Shown one piece after another: positions 42,316 through 48,944 of a DNA stretch of 48,944 nucleotides. The DNA is from Syntrophaceae bacterium UBA1411 (GTDB lineage: Bacteria > Desulfobacterota > Syntrophia > Syntrophales > Smithellaceae). The DNA lies in contig DBPV01000044.1 in NCBI GenBank assembly GCA_002304995.1, positions 79,943 through 128,886 on the forward strand, written 5' to 3'. Made by a program: the position numbers and the translations under genes. Below the pieces are notes generated by a model, which saw only the letters and a list, made by a program, of their open reading frames with translations, made no database searches and was not told where the DNA came from. Each line of letters opens with the position of its first letter. Position 1 is the stretch's first letter.

Positions 42316-43618
42316 CGCCGCCGTCCGGCGCCTGGAGCGGCAGGACGCGGATCATCAGTTTGTCGACCCGGTTGCCGTCCATATCGACGATTTCAAAAAG
42401 ATGCCCGCCGGCCGTAAACCGGTCGCCGACGGCGGGAATGCGGCTCAGGCGGTACATGGCCAGTCCGCCCAGCGTGTTGACGTCCGGACGCTCCTCCTCC
42501 GCATCGAACAGCGACGGAACGTGCAGCAAATCCTCGGCGTCCTCCACTTTCATCGATCCATCGGCCAGATAGGACCCGTCTTCGCGCCGGAAGACCTCCG
42601 CCTCGTTTTCCTCGCCCGGCGCCGGCAGATCGCCCATGATGTTCTCGGTGAGATCGTGCAGCGTGACGATGCCCTCCACGGAGCCGTACTCATTGATCAC
42701 GACGCCGAAATGCCTCTTGGTTTCCCGGAACATTTCCAGGACTTTCAGCGCGGCCGCCGACTCCGGAATGTACAGGGGCTGAAAAAGGATGTCGTCGAGG
42801 TTGAGGCGGCGGTGGCGGATGTAGTAGGACAGAACGTCCTTGACGTTCACGACGCCCCGAATCCGGTCGATCTCGTCGTCGCACACCAACATCCGGGGAT
42901 GGGGCGAGGCCAGCACATCGGCCAGAATCTTTTCTTCCGGCTGCGTGACGTCGATCCACTCCACGTCCACCCGGGGCGTCATGAGCGCGCCGGCCCGTTT
43001 GTCGCCGAAGCGGATGATCTCGTTGATCATGTCCGATTCTTCTTTTTCAATGACGCCGTGCTCGGAGCCCTTTTTGAGAAACATCCGGAGCTCCTCTTCC
43101 GTCACGGGCGCCTCATGGCGGTTCTGCACGCCGAAAAATTTCAAAACCAGCTTTGTGGAAGCGCTCAGCGTCCACACGACGGGATAGGTGAGCGTTCCGA
43201 AGAGCTTCATGGCGGGGGACAGGAAAGTGGCGATCGCTTCCGCGTTGTTGAGAGCGATGGTTTTCGGCACGAGCTCGCCGATGATGAGCGACAGGTAGGT
43301 GATGATTCCCACCACCAGCACGACGGAAAGCGTCTCGGCGTAAGGCGCGAGCCAGGAGACCGGCTGCAAAAGCAAAGCGACGTCGCGCGACAGCGCCAGT
43401 CCTCCGTAGGCGCCGGAGACGATGCCGATGAGCGTAATGCCGACCTGAATCGCCGAGAGGACCTTTTCCGGCTCTTCCAGGAGCGCCAGAGCCGTTTTCG
43501 CGCCCAGGCGGCCCGCCCGGGCTTCCTCCTCCAGGCGCGAACGGCGCGCGGAAATCAGGGCGATTTCGAACATCGCGAAAACGCCGTTGAGCAAAAGCAA
43601 GAGGGCAATGATCAGCAC
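42299..43618 (-). CDS. CNNM/CorC-family membrane protein (DUF21-CBS-CorC_HlyC)
   Basis: 439 residues. Residues 1 to ~200 are the DUF21 membrane domain with four hydrophobic helices (LIIALLLLLNGVFAMFEIAL; VGITLIGIVSGAYGGLAL; LSVVLVVGIITYLSLIIGELVPK). A pair of CBS domains follows (MTPRVDVEWIDVTQPEEKIL; LFQPLYIPESAAALKVLEMF), then the CorC_HlyC domain ending FEIVDMDGNRVDKL. Members transport or regulate Mg and other cations; older annotations say hemolysin. It is the last gene of a long minus-strand run, 67 bases behind the flavodoxin-ferredoxin gene. Confidence 0.92.
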   Translation of the reverse strand: MLIIALLLLLNGVFAMFEIALISARRSRLEEEARAGRLGAKTALALLEEPEKVLSAIQVGITLIGIVSGAYGGLALSRDVALLLQPVSWLAPYAETLSVVLVVGIITYLSLIIGELVPKTIALNNAEAIATFLSPAMKLFGTLTYPVVWTLSASTKLVLKFFGVQNRHEAPVTEEELRMFLKKGSEHGVIEKEESDMINEIIRFGDKRAGALMTPRVDVEWIDVTQPEEKILADVLASPHPRMLVCDDEIDRIRGVVNVKDVLSYYIRHRRLNLDDILFQPLYIPESAAALKVLEMFRETKRHFGVVINEYGSVEGIVTLHDLTENIMGDLPAPGEENEAEVFRREDGSYLADGSMKVEDAEDLLHVPSLFDAEEERPDVNTLGGLAMYRLSRIPAVGDRFTAGGHLFEIVDMDGNRVDKLMIRVLPLQAPDGGATPAP

Positions 43619-43685
43619 TTCCAGCGGAATGGGTCCTTCCTCACTTTATTTTCTCGCGCGCGGCGGGCGGCCTCCCGACGGACCG

Positions 43686-44636
43686 TCACAGCGCGCAATG
43701 GCCGAACTCCGGCGGCTCCAGGATGGCGATTTTACGGCGTCTGAGGTATTCGGGGAAACCGTAAAGGGGCTGGCCGCGGTACGAGATGACGACGGCGCCG
43801 GCCGGACAGTTGTTGAGGCAGCCGAAGCAGGCCAGGCACCGGTCCCGGTCCACCCGCTGCTTTTCCGGATGGATGGCGTCCACCGGGCACTTCTTCACGC
43901 AGGCGCCGCACAAAATACATTTGGCCTTATCCACCGTGTGCGCGCTGATCGCCTTCTTGTTGAGCCAGACCAAAGGCAGCATCCGCGCCAGTTCCCTCAG
44001 TTCGATTTCCGAAGCATAGGAGATCGGCGTTCCCTGCTGAATCCGGTCCAGTGTTTTGGTGGCGAAGCGGCGCACCGCGTTGTACGTCGCCTGATCGGGC
44101 AGATGCTCGCCCGACCGCTGATTTTCGCTGTCCCACGCCGGCGTGGGATAGGACGGAATGCTGCGAAAGGCCTCCATTCCCGCGGGCACGCCGCCTTTTT
44201 CCGCCAGCAGATGCAGCACATGGCACAGCGCGTTATGCTGATTGCCTTCCGGCCCGCCGAACGACACGAAAGCGGCGACGGGGACCCCCGGAATCGCGGG
44301 AATACCGGCCAGCCAGTCGCTGACGTTTTGCGGAATGTCGTAGTAAAAAACCGGCGAACCGATCCAGATCAGGTCATAGTCGGCCATGCGCTTTTTATCG
44401 AAATGCCGCATGTCGGCCAGATCAACCGCCAGCCCCCGATCCCTGAGGGTGCAGCCGATCAGCCGGCCGTAGCGGTCCGTGAACCCGGACTGGCTGTAGC
44501 ACACCACCAGCGCGCGCTGCGGGCTCCGGGTCTTGAATTCCCGGGCGGCCGCCCGCGCGGTTGCGGCGGAAAGCGGCCAACTGAGCACGGCGCACAGGAT
44601 GGCGCTCTTGATGATAAAGTTTCTTCTGGTTTCCAT
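43686..44636 (-). CDS. Flavodoxin-ferredoxin fusion (EFR1-like) with Tat signal
   Basis: 316 residues. The start METRRNFIIKSAILCAVL has the twin-arginine pattern (T-R-R-N-F-I-x-K) followed by a hydrophobic stretch and Ala-rich cleavage region (ATARAAA), so it is probably exported folded. Residues ~38-190 are a flavodoxin-like FMN domain (ALVVCYSQSGFTDRYGRLIG; DLIWIGSPVFYYDIP). Two 4Fe-4S motifs follow: CILCGACVKKCPVDAIHP and CLACFGCLNNCPAGAVV. EFR1-type proteins couple flavin and iron-sulfur electron transfer and are usually cytosolic. The partner here is unknown. Confidence 0.87.
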   Translation of the reverse strand: METRRNFIIKSAILCAVLSWPLSAATARAAAREFKTRSPQRALVVCYSQSGFTDRYGRLIGCTLRDRGLAVDLADMRHFDKKRMADYDLIWIGSPVFYYDIPQNVSDWLAGIPAIPGVPVAAFVSFGGPEGNQHNALCHVLHLLAEKGGVPAGMEAFRSIPSYPTPAWDSENQRSGEHLPDQATYNAVRRFATKTLDRIQQGTPISYASEIELRELARMLPLVWLNKKAISAHTVDKAKCILCGACVKKCPVDAIHPEKQRVDRDRCLACFGCLNNCPAGAVVISYRGQPLYGFPEYLRRRKIAILEPPEFGHCAL

Positions 44637-44676
44637 CGCGACCTCCCGCCGGTTTCTGTTCAGGACCGGCCGAACA

Positions 44677-46551
44677 TCAGTTGGTTTCTGCTGCGTCGGT
44701 GAAATCGATTTTCAGTTCGTAAACCCCCATGTCCAGGTGCGTCGTCATCGGATAGCCGGACTTGGAGAACACGCGCATCATCGGATGGTTGCGCGACAGG
44801 ACGTCCGCCGTGAATCCCGTAATGTTCTTTCCTTTCGCAATGCGGATCAGGTACTGCAGGAGAAATGTCCCGATGCCCCGGTTCTGCCAGTCCTGGTGCG
44901 TGGTAAAGGCCACTTCGGCGTAGCGGGTTTTCGGATCGTTCACGTAATGCCCGATCGCCACGATCTTTTCGCGGCTCTCCGGCTCCTCCTTGCCGATCAC
45001 CGCGGCAATGGCCATTTTGTCGTTGTAGTCGATGGCCGCCAGCGGCATGGCGACTTTATGGGAAAAGGACTTCAGGTTGTGGAAGAAGCGGGTGTAGACG
45101 TCCTGCTCGGGCAGATCGTAAATCAAATCCTGAATGGCGCGTTCGTCGGTGGCCCGCACCGGACGGAAAAACAGCGTCGTGCTCTTCTTGTCCACCCAGT
45201 TGATTTCGTATTCCTTCGGATACAGCACCACCGGCAGGGTCTGATCGCGGTAAATGTAACCCTGGCGCTTGGCCGCCTCCAAAAGTTCGTCGCGGAACTT
45301 GGGGTGCGCGATGTTGATGAGCATCATGGCCCGGTCGCGGATGGATTTGCCGTGCACGTAGGCGATGCCGTATTCCGTCACCACGTAATGAATGTCGCCG
45401 CGGGTGACGACCACGCCGCTGCCGGGCGACAAATAGGGCACGATGCGGGAAATGCTGCCGTCCTCCGTCGTGGAGGGCAGCACCATGATCGACTTGCCGC
45501 GCTTCGACATGGCCGACCCGCGCACGAAATCGACCTGCCCGCCGATGCCGCTGTAAAACTCAAAGCCCAGCGAATCGGAACAGACCTGCCCCGTCAGATC
45601 CACGGTCAGCGCGGAATTGATGGACACCATCCGGTCGTTCTGCGCGATGATGTAGGGATCGTTCACGTACTGGCAGGGGCGAAATTCGAACAGCGGGTTG
45701 TTGTTGATATACTCGTAGAGGCGCCGCGTGCCCATGCAGAAGGAGGCCACCACCTTGCCCGGATGCAGCGATTTTTTCCGGCAGGTCACCACGCCGCTCT
45801 CGATCAGATCGATCAGGCCGTCGTTGAAGGTTTCCGTGTGCACGCCCAGGTCCTTCTTGTTTTTCAGATAGGGAAAGACGGAATTGGGAATTTTCCCCAC
45901 GCCGGTCTGAATCGTCGATTCGTTGTCGATCAGGTCGGCGATGAGCTGCCCGATGGACTGGGCGATGTTGTCCGGCGATTTCTGCACGAACTCCAGAAGC
46001 GGCGCGTTGTTTTCCACGAACGCGGAAATCTCGCTCACATGCATAAAACTGTCGCCCAGCGTCCGGGGCATGTTCGTGTTGACCTCGGCCACCACGTAGC
46101 TCGCCGTCTGCGCCGCCGTCTTGGTAATGTCCACGGAAATCCCCAGACTGACGTAGCCGTTCATGTCCGGCGGAGACACGGTGATCAGCGCGACATCGAT
46201 GGGCATGGAGCCGCGCTGCATCAGCAGGGGCACTTCCGACAGGAAGATGGGCGTATAGTCGGCGCGGCCCGCCTGAATCGCCGCGCGGGCGTTCTCCCCG
46301 ATGAAAAGCGCGTTGTGGCGGAAATGCGCGGTGTAAATGTCCGACGTGTAATCGGTCAGCCCGAGATCGAGAAAGTGGATGATTTCCACGTCGGCGAACA
46401 TGCGCGCCATGTCCAGCAGCGTCTGGACCAGCAACTGCGGCTCGCCGCAGGCGGACGCGATGAAGATCCGCGCGCCGCGCCGGATTTTTGCAAGCGCGGT
46501 GTGCGCGTCGGTCAGTTTTTCCTTGTACATCTTCGGCCAGTCGAGAATCAT
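44677..46551 (-). CDS. Acetyl-CoA hydrolase/CoA-transferase fused to a GNAT acetyltransferase
   Basis: 624 residues from ATG 46551 (AAGGA eight bases upstream); an ATG at 46560 would add three. Residues 1 to ~440 are a class I CoA-transferase: GVGKIPNSVFPYL, GVHTETFNDGLIDL (the Glu in this motif is catalytic in relatives), GGQVDFVRGSAMSKRGKSI and VVTEYGIAYVHGKSIRDRA. Residues ~460-615 are a GNAT domain with QDWQNRGIGTFLLQYLIRIA for acetyl-CoA. This fusion is a known architecture; the GNAT part resembles Pat-type protein acetyltransferases. It could move CoA between acetate and other acids and acetylate enzymes of the same pathway. It is in one run with the ACT and acyl-CoA ligase genes. Confidence 0.92.
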   Translation of the reverse strand: MILDWPKMYKEKLTDAHTALAKIRRGARIFIASACGEPQLLVQTLLDMARMFADVEIIHFLDLGLTDYTSDIYTAHFRHNALFIGENARAAIQAGRADYTPIFLSEVPLLMQRGSMPIDVALITVSPPDMNGYVSLGISVDITKTAAQTASYVVAEVNTNMPRTLGDSFMHVSEISAFVENNAPLLEFVQKSPDNIAQSIGQLIADLIDNESTIQTGVGKIPNSVFPYLKNKKDLGVHTETFNDGLIDLIESGVVTCRKKSLHPGKVVASFCMGTRRLYEYINNNPLFEFRPCQYVNDPYIIAQNDRMVSINSALTVDLTGQVCSDSLGFEFYSGIGGQVDFVRGSAMSKRGKSIMVLPSTTEDGSISRIVPYLSPGSGVVVTRGDIHYVVTEYGIAYVHGKSIRDRAMMLINIAHPKFRDELLEAAKRQGYIYRDQTLPVVLYPKEYEINWVDKKSTTLFFRPVRATDERAIQDLIYDLPEQDVYTRFFHNLKSFSHKVAMPLAAIDYNDKMAIAAVIGKEEPESREKIVAIGHYVNDPKTRYAEVAFTTHQDWQNRGIGTFLLQYLIRIAKGKNITGFTADVLSRNHPMMRVFSKSGYPMTTHLDMGVYELKIDFTDAAETN

Positions 46552-46647
46552 AACGGCCATCCTTCTATAGGGTAAACCGCAGGGGCCGGCCGCACCCGCG
46601 CCAAAGGCCCGTCTCGGCCGCCGCCGGCCCTTCCGGAGTGTTTTTCA

Positions 46648-47082
46648 TCAAAAAGCGCCGAGCTGGCAGGGCTTGACTTTGATTTTCAGCGCTTCACAGG
46701 CGGCGCAGACATCCATCCGCTTGAGGTTCGAATGCTCTGCAATTTTCCAGGCCGCTGCGCAGGGCAGACGGTTGCCGACCAGGGCGGCCCGGATGTCCGC
46801 TTCCAGCTGTGGAGAAACGGATTCCGCGGGGACCACCGCCTTCGATTTTGCATCGTAGCCGAAAAGGCCGAGCTGGCAGTGCGCGATGTTGATGTTGAGC
46901 ATGTCGATGGCCGTGCCGACGTCGCTCATCGGCGCGCCGCCGTCGCGCGAAATCTTTTCCGCCGCCTTGCAGGAAATGTTGTTGTCTTTGGTCTGTTTCA
47001 GGACCGCCTGCCGGAGCGTTTCGCTCACCTGGGTGCCTTCGGGATGTTTCTTGAAATACTTTCCTTTATCCTCATGTGCCAT
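46648..47082 (-). CDS. Unknown protein with an internally repeated Cys module
   Basis: 144 residues, family not recognised. Two modules of about 40 residues align: SCKAAEKI...VGTAIDMLNINIAHCQLGLF and PCAAAWKIAE...VCAACEALKIKVKPCQLGAF. Each has a Cys at its start and ends in CQLG(L/A)F, so the pairs of Cys could bind a metal or form disulfides. A basic, charged N-terminus (HEDKGKYFKKHPEG) precedes them; no signal or membrane helix is seen. It lies 13 bases behind the ACT-domain gene and 96 before the CoA-transferase fusion, in the same run. Confidence 0.75.
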   Translation of the reverse strand: MAHEDKGKYFKKHPEGTQVSETLRQAVLKQTKDNNISCKAAEKISRDGGAPMSDVGTAIDMLNINIAHCQLGLFGYDAKSKAVVPAESVSPQLEADIRAALVGNRLPCAAAWKIAEHSNLKRMDVCAACEALKIKVKPCQLGAF

Positions 47083-47095
47083 AATCTTTTCCTCA

Positions 47096-47551
47096 TCAAT
47101 ACTTCATGTAGTGGAACGGCTCGATGGCCGACAGCGCTTCCGTGTCCAGCGTCTTGAATCCATTCTTTTCCACGAGCTTTTCCGTTTTTTCAATTTGATC
47201 CACGTCCACGACAAAAACGGCCTTTTCCGAACATTCCAGGACAAACCCGTAGGCGTTGTTGATGTTGATGCCTTCCCGGTAGAGCAGCTGCATCAGCTTG
47301 TCGAGGCCGCCGGGCCGGTCGGGAATCAACACCGCCAGAACATTTTTCAGCTGAACGGTCATCCCCGCTTTGGCGAGCGTCTTTTCCGCCCGCTTCGGAT
47401 CGTCAACGATGAAGTTGATCACGCCGGAGGTGCCGAACGTCGAAATGGTGGTCGCCCGGATGCTGATGTCGGCCTTGGCCAGAACGCCCGTCACGCCGGC
47501 CAGCTGACCCGGTTTGTTGTCCGCTTTCACGGAAAGCTGATATGCAATCAT
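47096..47551 (-). CDS. Tandem ACT-domain protein
   Basis: 151 residues with two ACT domains: YQLSVKADNKPGQLAGVTGVLAKADISI, and VLAVLIPDRPGGLDKLMQLLYREGININ. ACT domains bind amino acids or related effectors. Stand-alone tandem ACT proteins of this length are often next to acyl-CoA ligases in anaerobes, as here, where a ligase gene lies upstream. The start ATG has AAGGAG before it. A promoter at 47649-47677 drives the run that continues to the CNNM gene. Confidence 0.9.
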   Translation of the reverse strand: MIAYQLSVKADNKPGQLAGVTGVLAKADISIRATTISTFGTSGVINFIVDDPKRAEKTLAKAGMTVQLKNVLAVLIPDRPGGLDKLMQLLYREGININNAYGFVLECSEKAVFVVDVDQIEKTEKLVEKNGFKTLDTEALSAIEPFHYMKY

Positions 47552-47648
47552 ACGTTTCTCCTTAAAAAAACTGGGATCATCGCGTTAAAGCCGTATTCTC
47601 CGTTATTCCCGTTACATCCTGCATCGGGAGGTCGTTTTTGTCGCCTCT

Positions 47649-47677
47649 TTTGTACAATTGTGCGGTTATTTTATCAA
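47649..47677 (-). promoter_or_regulatory. Predicted sigma-70 promoter for the ACT-domain operon
   Basis: On the minus strand TTGATA is followed after 17 bases by TACAAA. It gives a leader of about 90 bases. Confidence 0.5.
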
Positions 47678-47684
47678 GTTAAAT

Positions 47685-47703
47685 CTCCGGCCGCAGGCCG
47701 GAG
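47685..47703 (-). terminator. Hairpin after the acyl-CoA ligase gene, weak terminator
   Basis: A perfect 8-bp stem, CTCCGGCC with GGCCGGAG, loop of three, directly after the ligase stop. On the minus strand it is followed by ATTTAACTTG instead of a T-run, so it may stop transcription only partly. Confidence 0.5.
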
Positions 47704-47709
47704 GGCGCG

Positions 47710-48944
47710 TCAGCTTTCCGTTTCCATCGCCACCAGGCTGCCCTTGCCGATATACTTTTCGCGCAGTTTCGGCTTTTCAATTTTCCCGGTGGGATTGCGG
47801 GGCACCGCGTCGAAAAAGATTTTATGCGGGCGCTTGTAGCGCGGCAGCGCGGCGCAGAATCGGACGATGTCGTCCGGCGTCGCCGAAAAGCCGGGTTTGA
47901 GGTCGATGATCGCCGCGGTAATTTCGCCCAGACGATGGTCGGGAAGGCCGATCACGGCCGCATCCTTGACGGCGTCGTGCGTGCGCAGAAAATCCTCGAT
48001 CTGCACCGGATAGATGTTCTCGCCGCCCGTGATGATGACGTCCTTTTTGCGGTCCACGAGATAGATGAAGCCGTCCTCGTCCGTACGCGCCATGTCGCCC
48101 GTGTAAAGCCAGCCGTCTTTGAGGACCTCGGCGGTGGCCTGGGGATTGTTGTAGTAGCGCTTCATCACGCCCGCGCCCCGGACGCACAGCTCGCCGACTG
48201 CGCCGGGCTTTACGGGAACGCCGCCTTCATCCACAATCCGGACCTCCCACTTGTATCCGGCCTTGCCGATCGCGCCCACCTTGGAGATGTTTTCAATGCC
48301 GAGGTGAACACAGCCGGGCCCGATCGATTCCGAAAGGCCGTAGTTGGTATCGTAGTCGTGGTTCGGAAAATGCCGCTTCCAGCGCTTGATCAGGCTGGGG
48401 GGAACCGGCTGAGCGCCGATGTGCATCAGTTTCCACTGGCCGAGGGTGTAATTTTCGAGCCGGATGTCGCCGCGTTCGATGCTGTCCAGAATGTCCTGCG
48501 CCCACGGCACCAGAAGCCAGACGTTGGTGATGCCCTCCTCGGACACCGCCCGGATGATCCACTCGGGCCTCACGCCGCGCAGCAGGACGGCCCGGCTTGC
48601 GGAAAGGAGGCTGCCGAACCAGTGCATCTTCGCGCCGGTGTGGTACAGGGGCGGAATGCACAGAAAGTTGTCCGTCCGCGTCTGGCGGTGGTGGTTCATC
48701 TCGCATTCGCAGGCCAGCATCAGGGCGCTGTGCCCGTGGAGAATCGCCTTCGGAAAACCGGTGGTGCCGGACGAAAAATAAATAGCGGCGTCGTCATCGT
48801 CGGCAAGCGGAATTTTCGGCGCGGCGGAGGAACAGCAGGCGGTGAGCGCATAGTAGCTTTCGGCAAACGCGGGACAGCCCTGGCCGACAAAAAGACGGAT
48901 TTTCACGTTGGGAATCTGCCCGCCGATCGCGGCCACCCGTCCGG
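47710..48944 (-). CDS. AMP-forming acyl-CoA ligase (5' end outside window)
   Basis: 410 residues are visible; the frame is open to the window edge, so the N-terminus is missing. The adenylate-forming motifs are present: YFSSGTTGFPKAILH (P-loop), DTNYGLSESIG, DGWLYTGDMA, DRKKDVIITGGENIYPVQIEDFL and the C-terminal catalytic Lys in NPTGKIEKPKL. It activates a carboxylic acid with ATP and CoA. Medium-chain or aromatic acids are plausible for this host type, but the substrate cannot be read from sequence. It is followed by a hairpin and then by a promoter for the ACT gene. Confidence 0.93.
   Translation of the reverse strand, partial: GRVAAIGGQIPNVKIRLFVGQGCPAFAESYYALTACCSSAAPKIPLADDDDAAIYFSSGTTGFPKAILHGHSALMLACECEMNHHRQTRTDNFLCIPPLYHTGAKMHWFGSLLSASRAVLLRGVRPEWIIRAVSEEGITNVWLLVPWAQDILDSIERGDIRLENYTLGQWKLMHIGAQPVPPSLIKRWKRHFPNHDYDTNYGLSESIGPGCVHLGIENISKVGAIGKAGYKWEVRIVDEGGVPVKPGAVGELCVRGAGVMKRYYNNPQATAEVLKDGWLYTGDMARTDEDGFIYLVDRKKDVIITGGENIYPVQIEDFLRTHDAVKDAAVIGLPDHRLGEITAAIIDLKPGFSATPDDIVRFCAALPRYKRPHKIFFDAVPRNPTGKIEKPKLREKYIGKGSLVAMETES

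Noticed and set aside
1..48944. Mobile elements, CRISPR arrays, tRNA or rRNA genes
   Set aside because: No transposase or integrase reading frame, no spaced direct repeats of CRISPR type, and no cloverleaf or rRNA-like segment could be found in the gaps.

Overview
The window reads as a chromosomal piece of a GC-rich, Gram-negative, probably anaerobic bacterium of the deltaproteobacterial (Desulfobacterota) type, possibly Syntrophales. Evidence: outer-membrane genes (BamD, MltA, an NlpD-like lipoprotein), an acyl-CoA ligase, an acetyl-CoA hydrolase/transferase fused to an acetyltransferase, a flavodoxin-ferredoxin fusion, a B12-binding radical SAM protein and an aldo/keto reductase with 4Fe-4S motifs. 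The lineage is inferred from gene content only. Coding density is high. I see no rRNA, tRNA, insertion sequence, phage gene or CRISPR array. Both end genes are cut by the window.

Layout. 1-6.4 kb: end of an M48 protease, a THUMP RNA methyltransferase, a small membrane protein, an ankyrin lipoprotein coupled to a lipase-like lipoprotein, and a fumarylacetoacetase-family enzyme. 6.6-15.1 kb: glyA behind a probable ZTP riboswitch, an L,D-transpeptidase with two extra domains, a B12 radical SAM protein, an aldo/keto reductase plus a beta-propeller protein, and a serine beta-lactamase-like hydrolase. 15.2-25.9 kb, all minus strand: groEL, groES, radA, an M14 peptidase, gltX, an ispD-ispF fusion, a PIN-TRAM membrane protein, a CarD regulator, an NlpD-like protein and pcm. 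26.4-31.2 kb, plus strand: a phosphoglycerate mutase whose two halves are in swapped order, a macrodomain protein, a hybrid histidine kinase and a DciA-like protein. 31.2-36.2 kb, minus strand: overlapping nadK, recN, a short N-acetyltransferase, mltA and an RNA methyltransferase. 36.4-48.9 kb: an RdgC-like protein, a phasin-like protein, an acyltransferase, a kinase fusion, bamD/trxA, a nucleoside phosphorylase, a CNNM transporter, and a minus-strand run from an acyl-CoA ligase through an ACT protein, a duplicated Cys protein and the CoA-transferase fusion to a Tat-exported flavodoxin-ferredoxin.

The most unusual item is the gene at 26433-28022. It encodes a cofactor-independent phosphoglycerate mutase in which the normal C-terminal part comes first and the normal N-terminal part second, i.e. 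a circular permutation. All recognised metal ligands and most substrate residues are kept, but two transferase-domain loops are altered. Other notable items are the ZTP riboswitch on glyA, a terminator-like hairpin a few bases before ispDF, a Firmicutes-like radA/CarD/YacL/IspDF/GltX neighbourhood, a pcm-nlpD pair like that of gammaproteobacteria, and a redox fusion protein with a twin-arginine signal. Many gaps hold good TTGACA-17-TATAAT type promoters, which I used to settle several start codons.
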